Positions 52,348 to 61,307 of a stretch of 64,000 nt of DNA are shown piece by piece. The notes below the pieces were generated by a model, which saw nothing but the letters and a program-made list of their open reading frames with translations, made no database searches and had not been told where the DNA came from. Origin of the DNA: Halomonas jincaotanensis (GTDB lineage: Bacteria > Pseudomonadota > Gammaproteobacteria > Pseudomonadales > Halomonadaceae); the NCBI RefSeq assembly GCF_018448785.1, contig NZ_JAHCLU010000001.1, positions 372,001 through 436,000 on the forward strand, in the 5' to 3' direction. The translations under genes were made by a program, and so were the position numbers. Numbering within the stretch: position 1 is the stretch's first letter; every line of letters starts with the position of its first letter.

Positions 52348-53355
52348 ATGAAAGAACTACTGGAACGCCGCCTGCTCTGGGTGGGTGGCAAGGGCGGTGT
52401 AGGCAAGACCACCATCGCCGCGTCGATGGCAGTGCTTGCCGCTCGGCGCGGTAAGCGCGTGTTGGTGGTTTCCACCGATCCGGCCCATAGCCTGGGCGAT
52501 GTGTTTGATCGCGAGCTCGGCGACACGCCGCGACGCCTCCTGCCCAACCTGGATGCCATGGAGATTGACCCAGACAGGGAGGTCGAGGCCCACCTGGCCA
52601 GGGTCATTGCACAGATGCGCCGCTTTGCCGCTCCGGAGATGATGGGCGAGCTGGAACGCCAGATGCAACTGACTCGGCAGTCGCCGGGCGTCCAGGAAGC
52701 GGCTTTGCTCGAGCGGCTGTCGCGCTTGATCACCGACCGGGATGTCGATCACGACTTGATCATCTTCGATACCGCACCCACGGGGCATACCCTTCGTTTG
52801 CTGACCCTGCCCGAAGCCATGGCGGCATGGACCGATGGTCTGCTGGCCCATAATCGCAAATCCGAGGAGCTGGGCAAGGTGCTCTCGCACCTGACGCCCA
52901 AGCGGGGGCAAGATATTGACACTCCCTTCGATGATCCCCAGGAGGATCCTCTTTCCGACCTTGACGCACGCACCCGGGATGTGGCGGAGACCCTCATCGA
53001 ACGTCGCCGGCTCTTCCATAGGGCGCGGCGGCGCATTGAAAATGCCAATGAAACCAGCTTCCTGTTCGTCATGACCCCCGAGCGGCTGCCGATCCTCGAG
53101 ACCACCCGTGCGGTAGCGGCACTGGAGGCGGCTCACATTCCAGTGGCGGGCACCCTGGTCAACCGGGTGATTCCCGAAGACGCCGACGGCGAATTCCTGC
53201 GCGCCCGGCGCGAGCAGGAGGCCGGCTACCTGGCGCGTATCGACGACGAATTGGGGCATCTGCCACGGCCGCGTCTGCCCTGGCTACCCTCGGATGTTCA
53301 GGGTCTCGAGACCCTGGAAAGCCTCGCCGATCTGCTCGAAGCGAGAGGTTTCTGA
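52348..53355 (+). CDS. ArsA/GET3-like ATPase
   Basis: SIMIBI-class ATPase with 335 residues. Deviant Walker A GGKGGVGKTT near 14-23, STDPAHSLGDVF near 43 (switch I), IIFDTAPTGHTLRLL near 138 (switch II). A single ATPase unit, with no visible cysteines, so neither the arsenite site of ArsA nor the zinc CXXC of GET3 is present. No arsenic genes are nearby. It is coupled to the next gene by a TGATG overlap. Possibly it services or assembles the CstA/CC-star module; inference from gene order. Confidence 0.9.
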   Translation: MKELLERRLLWVGGKGGVGKTTIAASMAVLAARRGKRVLVVSTDPAHSLGDVFDRELGDTPRRLLPNLDAMEIDPDREVEAHLARVIAQMRRFAAPEMMGELERQMQLTRQSPGVQEAALLERLSRLITDRDVDHDLIIFDTAPTGHTLRLLTLPEAMAAWTDGLLAHNRKSEELGKVLSHLTPKRGQDIDTPFDDPQEDPLSDLDARTRDVAETLIERRRLFHRARRRIENANETSFLFVMTPERLPILETTRAVAALEAAHIPVAGTLVNRVIPEDADGEFLRARREQEAGYLARIDDELGHLPRPRLPWLPSDVQGLETLESLADLLEARGF

Positions 53356-54407
53356 TGCGGGTACTGCTGCTGTCAGCCTATACCGCAGTCAGCCATCGTC
53401 ACTGGGTGTGTGGCCTGACCGAGCGCCTGAACGACGTCGAGTGGACGCTGCTCGAGCTTCCGCCGCGTCATTTCCGCTGGCGCATTCGCGGCAATCCGCT
53501 GACCTGGATGCTCAAGGAAGATGCGACCCTGTCGCGGGACTATGACGTGGTCCTTGCCACCTCGATGGTCGATCTGGCCACCCTGATCGGCCTGTATCCG
53601 CACCTGGCGCGCGCCAGGAAGATCGTTTACTTCCACGAGAATCAGTTCGCCTACCCCTCCGCCGGGGGTCAGAAGCCCCAGGGCGAGGCGCTGATGGTCA
53701 ATCTCTATGCCGCGTTGGCCGCCGATGTCGTGGCGTTCAACAGCGCCTTCAACCGCGACAGCTTCATCGATGGTGCGCGGAACTTCCTCAAGCGATTGCC
53801 CGAAAACCTGCCCGCCGTCCGGCCGCTTGAGCGCCTACGCAAGCATTCTCGCGTATTGCCGGTGCCTCTCGATCCTGTTCCCGACGCAATTCCAGATGGC
53901 GGAGGGCGCCGTATCGTATGGAATCATCGCTGGGAGTACGACAAGAACCCCGAGGACTTCTTCGCCGCGCTCGAAACGCTCAGTGCACAGGGTATCGATT
54001 TCGAGTTGGCGGTGATGGGGCAGCGTTTTCGCGGCGAGCCGGCTATCTTCGCTCGGGCCCGCGAGCAGCTCTCACGGCATGTCGTCGCCTGGGGGCCGCA
54101 GCCCACCGAGGCCTACCGGGCACAACTCGACGAGGCCGATATCGTGGTATCGACCACCTGGCATGAGTTTCAGGGGCTCTCGATCATGGAGGCCACACAG
54201 CGAGGCGCCTTGCCGCTGGTGCCGGACCGGCTGTGTTTCCCCGAGTTTTACCCGGCGGCCTATCGCTACGACGGGAGCCACGAGGCGCTCACCGACCGAC
54301 TTGCGGCCTGGCTGACCCGCCCCCAGACCCGCCCGCCGCGTCTGGACATGTCGGCCTGGACCTGGCCAGTGCTGGCGTCGGATTATCGGCGCCTTCTCAT
54401 GCCGTGA
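53355..54407 (+). CDS. tRNA-queuosine alpha-mannosyltransferase (DUF3524/GTDC1 family)
   Basis: GT4-type glycosyltransferase of 350 residues. Its N-terminus (LLLSAYTAVSHRHWVCGL, YFHENQFAYPSAGGQ, FNSAFNRDSF) is the DUF3524 domain diagnostic of the QtmanA/GTDC1 family, which adds mannose to queuosine in tRNA-Asp. The C-terminal half has WNHRWEYDKNPEDFFAAL, AVMGQRF and STTWHEFQGLSIMEA, where the E of GLSIMEA fits the EX7E site of GT4 enzymes. The start overlaps the ATPase stop (TGATG); the end overlaps nth by 11 bases on the opposite strand. Confidence 0.88.
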   Translation: MRVLLLSAYTAVSHRHWVCGLTERLNDVEWTLLELPPRHFRWRIRGNPLTWMLKEDATLSRDYDVVLATSMVDLATLIGLYPHLARARKIVYFHENQFAYPSAGGQKPQGEALMVNLYAALAADVVAFNSAFNRDSFIDGARNFLKRLPENLPAVRPLERLRKHSRVLPVPLDPVPDAIPDGGGRRIVWNHRWEYDKNPEDFFAALETLSAQGIDFELAVMGQRFRGEPAIFARAREQLSRHVVAWGPQPTEAYRAQLDEADIVVSTTWHEFQGLSIMEATQRGALPLVPDRLCFPEFYPAAYRYDGSHEALTDRLAAWLTRPQTRPPRLDMSAWTWPVLASDYRRLLMP

Positions 54408-55038
54408 TCTCCTCCTTGTCTGGATATTCGCAGAGATCCTCGATCACACAGCTGCCACAGCGCGGCTTGCGCGCCACGCAGGTGTAGCGCCCGTGCAGGA
54501 TCAACCAGTGGTGGGCATCCTGGCGGAACTCCCTGGGAACATGGCGCAGGAGCTTCTGCTCCACTTCGACCACATCCTTGCCCTTGGCCAGTCCGGTGCG
54601 GTTGGCCACCCGGAAGATATGCGTGTCCACCGCGATGGTGGGCTCGCCGAAGGCCGTGTTGAGGATGACATTGGCGGTCTTGCGGCCGACGCCGGGTAGC
54701 GCTTCGAGGGCTGCACGCGTGCGGGGCACTTCGCCGCCATGGGTCTCCTCGAGAATGCGGCAGGTTTTCATCAGGTTCTCGGCCTTGGTGTTGTACAGGC
54801 CGATGGTCTTGATGTGCGCCTTGAGCCCGTCGAGTCCCAGTTCGAGAATCGCCGCCGGGGTGTTGGCCACGGGAAACAGCCGGGCCGTGGCCTTGTTCAC
54901 ACCCACGTCGGTCGCCTGGGCGGAAAGCAGCACCGCGGTGAGCAGCTCGAAGGGTGTGGTCCAGTGAAGCTCGGTGGTGGGCTCGGGGGTGTGTTCGCGC
55001 AGGCGCGCGAAGATCGCTTGGCGTTTCTGGGCATTCAT
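54397..55038 (-). CDS. nth: Endonuclease III
   Basis: DNA glycosylase/AP lyase of base excision repair, 213 residues, normal length. Helix-hairpin-helix [17 protein letters not shown] near 110 includes the catalytic lysine, and the aspartate is in [11 protein letters not shown] near 138. The [4Fe-4S] ligands are [17 protein letters not shown] (C-X6-C-X2-C-X5-C). Its ATG overlaps the rsxB stop by four bases. Confidence 0.96.
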   Translation of the reverse strand: MNAQKRQAIFARLREHTPEPTTELHWTTPFELLTAVLLSAQATDVGVNKATARLFPVANTPAAILELGLDGLKAHIKTIGLYNTKAENLMKTCRILEETHGGEVPRTRAALEALPGVGRKTANVILNTAFGEPTIAVDTHIFRVANRTGLAKGKDVVEVEQKLLRHVPREFRQDAHHWLILHGRYTCVARKPRCGSCVIEDLCEYPDKEEITA

Positions 55039-55850
55039 GGGTTGTCGCTTGGTGACGTTGTTTGTGACGAAGAAAGGGCATCGAGCGCGGCACGGGCGTC
55101 GTCGAGCATGTGGCTTGCCTGCGTTTCCTGCTGGCGAGCGGCGGCCATCGCGGCCTCGTCATTCTGGCGTTCGGCATGGGCCAGTTGGCGCCGGGCTCTC
55201 TTCTGCGCCTCTTCGGCGGCCTTGACGGCCATCCGGCGCTGGCGCTGCTCGAACGGGTTGTCCGTGGCGCCGCGGCTGGCGCGCGAGCCTTGACGTATCA
55301 AGCGTCGCTGACGTTCAAGGCGTTTCTCGCGTGCCTGTCGAGCCAGTCGCTGATTGCGGGCCTCGCAACGTTGACGTCCCAGTGCCGCGCGCTCGGCGAG
55401 ATAGGCTTGTCGCTCGGCCTCGCTCTCGGCGGCTTCCCAGGCGGGATGCGGGAGGATGTCGATGCAGTCGACCGGGCAGGGCGCCACACAGAGCTCACAA
55501 CCCGTGCACTCCGCCTCGATGACCGTATGCATGCGCTTAGCGGCGCCGAGAATAGCATCGACCGGGCAGGCCTGGATGCACTTGGTGCAGCCGATGCACT
55601 CCGCCTCGCGGATGCGCGCCAGCAACGGAGACTGTGCGGGTTGCGCGAGAGGAACGACGGCGCGCCCGGTCACGGTGGCCAGACGCACCACGGTGGCCTC
55701 GCCACCTGGCGGACACTCGTTGATCGGTCCGCCAGCGGCGATGGCCTCGGCGTAGGGGCGACAGCCAGGATGACCGCATTGGCCGCACTGGGTCTGCGGC
55801 AGTTCGGCATCGATGGCGTCGATCAGGTCGAGGTGGCGACTCACTGGCAC
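55035..55850 (-). CDS. rsxB: RsxB/RnfB-type ferredoxin, orphan
   Basis: Iron-sulfur protein of 271 residues, GTG start at 55850. The first cluster region [16 protein letters not shown], then NECPPGG, follows about 20 residues, and two ferredoxin motifs are at about 84 ([12 protein letters not shown]) and 114 ([12 protein letters not shown]). The N-terminal membrane helix of standard RnfB is missing, and the C-terminus has a 140-residue Arg/Ala/Glu-rich coiled-coil-like tail. No other rnf/rsx genes are adjacent: metG lies upstream and nth downstream. It may work as a soluble electron carrier, for instance for nearby Nth or SoxR, but that is inference. Confidence 0.9.
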   Translation of the reverse strand: MPVSRHLDLIDAIDAELPQTQCGQCGHPGCRPYAEAIAAGGPINECPPGGEATVVRLATVTGRAVVPLAQPAQSPLLARIREAECIGCTKCIQACPVDAILGAAKRMHTVIEAECTGCELCVAPCPVDCIDILPHPAWEAAESEAERQAYLAERAALGRQRCEARNQRLARQAREKRLERQRRLIRQGSRASRGATDNPFEQRQRRMAVKAAEEAQKRARRQLAHAERQNDEAAMAAARQQETQASHMLDDARAALDALSSSQTTSPSDNP

Positions 55851-55865
55851 TTCTCGTCGACAGAC

Positions 55866-57908
55866 TTACTTCACCCGTTGACCGGGTTCGGCGCCGGTAT
55901 GGGGCTCGAGCAGGTAGATGCCCGCTTCATTGCCGGCGGCCAGCACCATGCCCTCCGAGACTCCGAAGCGCATCTTGCGGGGCGCCAGATTGGCCACCAT
56001 CACCGTGAGGTGGCCTTCGAGTGCCTCGGGCGCGTAGGCGGAGCGAATCCCCGCGAAGACCGTGCGATTCTCGCCACCCAGATCCAGCGTCAGCTTGAGC
56101 AGCTTGTCTGCCCCCTCGACATACTCGGCCTTGGCGATGCGCACGATGCGCAGGTCCACCTTGGCAAAGTCGTCGAAGGTGATCTCATCGGCTATGGCGT
56201 CGTCGGCGAGGGGGCCTTTCGGGGCCTCCTTGAGTTTCTGTTCTTCCACCAGGTCCTCCTTTGACGCCTCGACCATGGCGTCGATCCTGTCGCGTTCGAT
56301 GCGGGTCATCAACGGCTTGAACTTGGCGATCTCATGGCCGACCAGCAGGTCGTGACGGCTGTGCCAGTCCAGCGAGTCGAGCTTAAGAAACTGCCGCGCT
56401 CCTTCGGCCATGGCGGGTACCACCGGGGCCAGGTAGACCATCAGCTGGCGAAACAGGTTGATGCCCACCGAGCCGATTTCCAGCACCTCTTCTTCACGAC
56501 CGTCCTGCTTGGCCAGCACCCAGGGTTCCTTCTCGGCAATATAGGTATTGGCCTCGTCGGCGAGCTCCATCACTCTGCGCATGGCACGGCCAAACTCGCG
56601 GGCCTCGAAATCCTCGGCGATCGTGTCGCCTGCGGCGATGAAGCGGGCAATCATCTCGGGTTCGGCGCAGTGGCGGGAGAGTCGCCCGTGGCCCAGCTTC
56701 TTGACGAAGCCGGCGCAGCGACTGGCGATGTTGACGACCTTGCCCACCAGGTCCGAGTTCACGCGTGCGGCGAAGTCCTCGAGATTGAGATCGAGATCGT
56801 CGACGCCCGCGGAGAGCTTGGCGGCAAAGTAGTAGCGCAGGTATTCGGGATTGAGGTATTCGGCATAGGTGGCGGCCTTGATGAAGGTGCCACGCGACTT
56901 CGACATCTTGGCGCCATTCACGGTAACGAAACCATGGCAATTGACCGCCGTGGGGGTGCGCAGGTCGGCCCCGTGCAGCATGGCCGGCCAGAACAAGGCG
57001 TGGAAGTAGACGATGTCCTTGCCGATGAAATGATAGACCTCGGCGTCGGAGTCGCGCTGCCAGAAGCTGTCGAAGTCGATGCCTTCGCGATTGCAGAGGT
57101 TCTTGAAGCTGGCGAGATAACCGATCGGCGCGTCCAGCCAGACGTAGAAGAACTTACCGGGGGCATCGGGAATCTCGAACCCGAAGTAGGGCGCATCCCG
57201 GGAAATGTCCCATTCGTTGAAGCCGGACTCGAACCACTCCATGAGCTTGTTGCGGATCTGCGGCTGGACATGATCGTCACGGATCCAGCGCTTCAGGAAG
57301 TCGGCGAAGTCGGGCAGCTTGAAGAAGAAGTGCGTCGAGCTTCTCACCTCAGGAGTGGCACCCGAGATCGCCGAAACGGGATCGATCAACTCGGCGGGCG
57401 TGTAGGTGGCGCCACAGGCTTCGCAGTTGTCGCCGTACTGCCCCTCAGCCCTGCACGTCGGGCAGGTCCCCTTGATGAAGCGGTCGGCGAGGAACAGCCC
57501 CTTGACCGGATCGTACATCTGCTCGATGTCACGGGTGGCGATGTGTCCCTTGTCGCGCAGACGCTTGTAGATCAGCTCGCTGAACGTGCGGTTCTCGCTC
57601 GAGTGAGTCGAATGATAGTTGTCGAAGGCCACGCCGAAGGTGGCGAAGTCGGCCTGATGTTCCCACGACACGCGCTCGATCAGGGCTTCGGAGCTGATGC
57701 CTTCCTGCTCGGCGCGCAGCATGATAGCGGTGCCATGGGCATCGTCGGCACAGACGTAATAACACTCCTGACCACGGCTCTTCTGGAAACGTACCCAGAT
57801 ATCGGTCTGGATATACTCCAGCAGATGACCCAGATGGATCGAGCCATTGGCATAGGGCAGGGCGCTGGTGACCAGGATCTTGCGCGGGTGGCGTGTGGTA
57901 TGCGACAT
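55866..57908 (-). CDS. metG: Methionyl-tRNA synthetase
   Basis: Class I aminoacyl-tRNA synthetase, 680 residues. HIGH-type HLGH is in [11 protein letters not shown] near residue 25 and KMSKS in [11 protein letters not shown] near 335. The zinc knuckle has [25 protein letters not shown] spacing, so two CXXC pairs. The C-terminal part (from about 575) is the tRNA-binding domain: [20 protein letters not shown] and [15 protein letters not shown]. Full length. It stands 15 bases upstream of rsxB on the same strand. Confidence 0.96.
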   Translation of the reverse strand: MSHTTRHPRKILVTSALPYANGSIHLGHLLEYIQTDIWVRFQKSRGQECYYVCADDAHGTAIMLRAEQEGISSEALIERVSWEHQADFATFGVAFDNYHSTHSSENRTFSELIYKRLRDKGHIATRDIEQMYDPVKGLFLADRFIKGTCPTCRAEGQYGDNCEACGATYTPAELIDPVSAISGATPEVRSSTHFFFKLPDFADFLKRWIRDDHVQPQIRNKLMEWFESGFNEWDISRDAPYFGFEIPDAPGKFFYVWLDAPIGYLASFKNLCNREGIDFDSFWQRDSDAEVYHFIGKDIVYFHALFWPAMLHGADLRTPTAVNCHGFVTVNGAKMSKSRGTFIKAATYAEYLNPEYLRYYFAAKLSAGVDDLDLNLEDFAARVNSDLVGKVVNIASRCAGFVKKLGHGRLSRHCAEPEMIARFIAAGDTIAEDFEAREFGRAMRRVMELADEANTYIAEKEPWVLAKQDGREEEVLEIGSVGINLFRQLMVYLAPVVPAMAEGARQFLKLDSLDWHSRHDLLVGHEIAKFKPLMTRIERDRIDAMVEASKEDLVEEQKLKEAPKGPLADDAIADEITFDDFAKVDLRIVRIAKAEYVEGADKLLKLTLDLGGENRTVFAGIRSAYAPEALEGHLTVMVANLAPRKMRFGVSEGMVLAAGNEAGIYLLEPHTGAEPGQRVK

Positions 57909-58008
57909 GTCGGCGGTGGGATTCCCAAGAAAATCAGACCCTCGATTGTAGCCATCTTCGGCCTTGCCTGCATCCGCTGCCCGAGCGGTTCTCGCGGTGG
58001 CGCACCTG

Positions 58009-58290
58009 TCAGTAGAGCGCCTGTTCCTCGTCGATCACTTCCTTGAGTACCTGAAGAAAAAGCTTGTCGGCCTCGGAATGCTCCGCCGGGTCTTCGGGAA
58101 TATGCACGCTGGTGGTGTCGGATATCTCATTGGCGATCCGCGCCATGGCGCCTTCTCGCGCGCCTTCCGATAACTGGCGGCGGGCGATGTCGAGGGATTG
58201 CTCGAGAATCTTCGGGTCCTGCAGCAGCTTTCGGATGAAGCCCTGCAGCTCGTGAATGATCCGCGTTTTCTGGATTTCCGATGAGGACAT
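58009..58290 (-). CDS. Small protein of unknown function (93 aa)
   Basis: Soluble, helical, acidic: [39 protein letters not shown], and a tail [28 protein letters not shown] precedes the ATG, and the coding frame is well supported by codon use. I do not recognise the family. It lies 100 bases upstream of metG on the same strand and could be cotranscribed. Confidence 0.72.
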   Translation of the reverse strand: MSSSEIQKTRIIHELQGFIRKLLQDPKILEQSLDIARRQLSEGAREGAMARIANEISDTTSVHIPEDPAEHSEADKLFLQVLKEVIDEEQALY

Positions 58291-58522
58291 GGCGGTCTCC
58301 TTGGTGTCCTGACGTCAGGTGTGAAACGCTGCCGTGACGGCAATGGCGGAACGATAGCACGTTTGGCATCGGCCTAAAGAGGCCCCGGAGATAGTTAACA
58401 TCACACTCTTCGTTCTCACCTCGCGAGCGCCCGGCTTGGTCTGGCGCCCGCCTGTAATCAGGTCATGCAGCGCGTCGTCTGCTGTCCTATGATTTCGACA
58501 ACAGGGCACGCCGGAGACTTCT

Positions 58523-58858
58523 ATGTACGTCAAGCGCGATGACATTGGTGCTATCGAACTGATCAGTCGGGAGGTGACGCCTGACTGCAACGAGTTTTTG
58601 CCGGCTGATTCGACCGAAATTCTGGAATTTCTGATGGAAAATGGGAATGCCGAGGAAGCGGTGCATTTACAGACATCGGATCTCGCCTTCGTGCGGGTGC
58701 TGGAGGATGTGATCGAGCTATTGATGGACAAGGGGGTAATCAGCTTCACCGACCTGCCGGAGCCGGCCCGGGAAAAGATGAAGGAGCGTCAGTCAATCAG
58801 GCGCACTATCAATGGCTCGAGTCCGATGTCAGATTCCGATGAGGAAGGCGTCATCTAG
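58523..58858 (+). CDS. Small conserved protein (family often misnamed 'tryptophan synthase subunit beta like')
   Basis: 111 residues: MYVKRDDIGAIELISRE at the N-terminus, then a block TSDLAFVRVLEDVIELLMDK followed by GVISFTDLPEPAREKM, and a polar tail. From memory this matches a short gamma-proteobacterial family that carries the above name in databases, although it is far too short and lacks any PLP site. GGAGAC precedes the ATG. True function unknown. Confidence 0.78.
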   Translation: MYVKRDDIGAIELISREVTPDCNEFLPADSTEILEFLMENGNAEEAVHLQTSDLAFVRVLEDVIELLMDKGVISFTDLPEPAREKMKERQSIRRTINGSSPMSDSDEEGVI

Positions 58859-58936
58859 CCCTGTGTCGTCGACGTTCCTCGATCATCGGGTAGCGTAGCG
58901 ACTCGCAAGGCATCGCGACTGACTTACCGGGCCCGG

Positions 58937-60193
58937 CTATCGGGGTAACCGACCCGCCTTGTTGCGCACCGGATTGGCATATTGGGCCAGCCACCACTCA
59001 CGCAGCTCATGTGGCACCTCTTCAAGCCGGGTGCGAAAGCGCGCGCGATCGGCCGTGGAGACCCCGGACACATCGACAAGCTCGGGTGCGTCGCCCAGCG
59101 CTTCCAGCGCCAGGTAATGGGTGGGGAAAAGGTGATAGCCGCTCAATACCTGGCGGTCGATCTCCGCGGCGACCGCGTCGGCGCTGGTGAAATCAGCACC
59201 CAGCGGCGTCCCGAAGCGCAGCTTGACCCGTCCCTTGGCCCCGGTGATGCCGGCGACGATCGACTGGATGTCCTCGAACTGGCTCTTGGCGTAGTGACCA
59301 CTGGTGTGGAGGGCGTGCAGCTCGCGGGCCTTCTGGGTATCACAGGGATCGTATTCGTAGCTGACCGACACCGGCACCAGGCGTAGTTCATGGATCGCCT
59401 CGCCGATCGAGACGTCGCGCTCCAGGCTGCGGCGCGCCATGGTCATCATCTTGAGGATGGCCGGATCGGTGCGGTCGATGCCGTCCTTGGCGCGGCCCTC
59501 GCGCTGGGCCATCCAGATCGAGTGATTGTCCTCGAGAATCGAGTGGCGGATATAGCCCGAGAGCTTTTGGTAGGCAGCCAGCATGGCGCGCTTGCCCCGG
59601 GCGCTGCGCGGGACGATGAAGCTCTTGTTGAGTCGCATTAGATCGGTGACATAGGGCTTCTTGAGCAGGTTGTCGCCGATGGCGATACGCACCGTGTTGC
59701 GTCCGGCCAGGTAGAGCGCGTAATTGACGAAGGCCGGATCGAGCGAGATATCGCGGTGATTGCCGATGAACAGGTAAGCCGTATCGGGGTCGAGTGCATC
59801 GAGCCCCTCGACGCGGAAGTCATCGGTGCTGGTGCGAATCATGCGCTGCATGTAGCTGGCCAGGCGCATCTGGAAATCATTCACGCTGGTGACGTCGCGG
59901 ACTTCGCGACGAATGGCGATGCTGGCCAGCGTACGCGACAGGCTCGGCAGATAGCGTGAGAGACGCGGCAGGCGAAAGCGGGTCAGTGCCGTCAGAAGCT
60001 CGGTGTCACGCGAAAGTCGCGCGAGCACCTCGGCGACCTCATCGTCCTGGTAGGGGCGAATGCCGGCCCACGGGTCCGCATCGTCTCTGGCGATATTGTC
60101 GTTATCGGTTTCGGTCATGCCACTATCTTGAGTATCGTCTTGGGTATCGGTTAACGCTTGGGTATCGTTTAGCTCGTTGCGCGAACGGGTCAT
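58937..60193 (-). CDS. 1-acylglycerol-3-phosphate O-acyltransferase-family protein
   Basis: Glycerolipid acyltransferase-type enzyme, about 418 residues if started at ATG 60193 or 393 from ATG 60118; neither has a clear ribosome site. The N-terminal 25 extra residues are low complexity (NDTQALTDTQDDTQDSG) and come from near-repeated DNA, so I slightly favour 60118 as the conserved start. Motif I is NHRDISLDPAFVNYAL, and later IVPRSARGKRAML and WMAQREGRAKDGIDRTDP correspond to the glycerol-phosphate and EGT-like regions. No strong membrane helix; probably peripheral membrane. It follows rdgC. Confidence 0.82.
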   Translation of the reverse strand: MTRSRNELNDTQALTDTQDDTQDSGMTETDNDNIARDDADPWAGIRPYQDDEVAEVLARLSRDTELLTALTRFRLPRLSRYLPSLSRTLASIAIRREVRDVTSVNDFQMRLASYMQRMIRTSTDDFRVEGLDALDPDTAYLFIGNHRDISLDPAFVNYALYLAGRNTVRIAIGDNLLKKPYVTDLMRLNKSFIVPRSARGKRAMLAAYQKLSGYIRHSILEDNHSIWMAQREGRAKDGIDRTDPAILKMMTMARRSLERDVSIGEAIHELRLVPVSVSYEYDPCDTQKARELHALHTSGHYAKSQFEDIQSIVAGITGAKGRVKLRFGTPLGADFTSADAVAAEIDRQVLSGYHLFPTHYLALEALGDAPELVDVSGVSTADRARFRTRLEEVPHELREWWLAQYANPVRNKAGRLPR

Positions 60194-61122
60194 GCGGACA
60201 GGGCGTCGCGTTGCATACCCGCTTCGCCGCCCAGCCACTCGATAAGGCGCTCGATGCTTTCGCCGAGTGCCTGCGCCATCAGCACGAAGTCGGTCTCCAG
60301 CCTGACGAGTGCGTCGTCGCCGTCGTCCGAGGCATTGGCCTCGTCGATCAGGGCGTCGCCGAAGCGCAGCGACTTGATGGCGAGATCATCGTGCATCACA
60401 AAGCTTAGTCGGCCCTCGATCTCCAGGGCCAGTTTGCTCGCCTGGCGGCCGCTTGCCAGCAACTGCTGAATCTCGTCGCTGTCCAGGTCCACCTGGCGAG
60501 CGCGCAGCACGCCATCATCGCCCTTGGCCTTGAGTTCCACCTGGTCGCCCAGTACCAGGTCGGCCGGCCGCGAGGCCGGGTCAGTCAGCCAGGTGGTCAT
60601 CGCCCGCATCGGCAGGGTCTGGCTGGTCAAGGGCGTGACCTTGAGACTGCCCAGGGTCTCGCGCAGCAGATCCAGCACTTCCTCGGCGCGCTTGCGGGAG
60701 CTGGCGTTCACCCCGATCAGGTCGTGACGGGCGTCCCACCACAGGTCGAGCTTCTGGCTGCGTATGAATGCCTGAGGGAGGAGTTCCTCGACGACCTGCT
60801 CCTTGATGGCGAGCTTTTCCTGGCGTCGCAGCTTGCGGCCTTCCCGGGTTTCCAGATCGGCGGCGCGCTCATCGACTTCCTCGCGGACGACTGCCGTCGG
60901 CAACAGTCGCTCCTGTCGCAGTGCCGTCATCAGCCGCTGGCCCTGCAGCTCGTGCAGTCGCTGGGTGCCGGCGCGCCCGGCCGGTACGCTCCAGCCCAAC
61001 CGGCGCGGTTCGCTGCCGCTCAGCGGGCGTGCGGCCATGGCGTCCAACGCCTCTTCCAGGGTGTCGGCATCGAGCTGCGGTGCCTCGTGCAGGCGATAAA
61101 GGTGCAAGTGCTTGAACCACAT
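60190..61122 (-). CDS. rdgC: Recombination-associated protein RdgC
   Basis: Ring-forming DNA-binding protein that modulates RecA, 310 residues. Begins MWFKHLHLYRLH; family blocks include RLGWSVPAGR near 42, LPTAVVREEVDER near 91, SQKLDLWWDARHDLIGVNAS near 122 and the conserved WLTDPASRPADLVLGDQVEL near 172. The ring-forming and DNA-binding parts are intact. It is divergent from gyrA across 185 bases and ends four bases before the acyltransferase ATG at 60193 (overlap of four). Confidence 0.95.
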   Translation of the reverse strand: MWFKHLHLYRLHEAPQLDADTLEEALDAMAARPLSGSEPRRLGWSVPAGRAGTQRLHELQGQRLMTALRQERLLPTAVVREEVDERAADLETREGRKLRRQEKLAIKEQVVEELLPQAFIRSQKLDLWWDARHDLIGVNASSRKRAEEVLDLLRETLGSLKVTPLTSQTLPMRAMTTWLTDPASRPADLVLGDQVELKAKGDDGVLRARQVDLDSDEIQQLLASGRQASKLALEIEGRLSFVMHDDLAIKSLRFGDALIDEANASDDGDDALVRLETDFVLMAQALGESIERLIEWLGGEAGMQRDALSA

Positions 61123-61202
61123 GAAGCATTTCTCGAGCGAAAAGGAGGCACATTATGGCCAAAGGAGCTGGCGGGTGCCAGTCGAACCGCGGGTTTCCCG
61201 AG

Positions 61203-61231
61203 CTGCCTTTGCCGCCGTCAGATGGTATGAT
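61203..61231 (+). promoter_or_regulatory. Candidate gyrA promoter
   Basis: -10 TATGAT (61226-61231) with a weak -35 CTGCCT (61203-61208) at 17 bases, 76 bases before the gyrA ATG. gyrA promoters are typically supercoiling-sensitive with imperfect boxes. Confidence 0.4.
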
Positions 61232-61307
61232 GTGCGGCTGTTGTGGCGCCTCCGGCGATGCCGGAAGATAGGGCCAACTCGTTGCAGTGCAAAGGATTCG
61301 ACGACCC

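Noticed and set aside
52348..53355. ArsA-like ATPase as an arsenite pump component
   Set aside because: Single ATPase unit, no cysteine triad, and no arsB, arsR or arsC in the neighbourhood.
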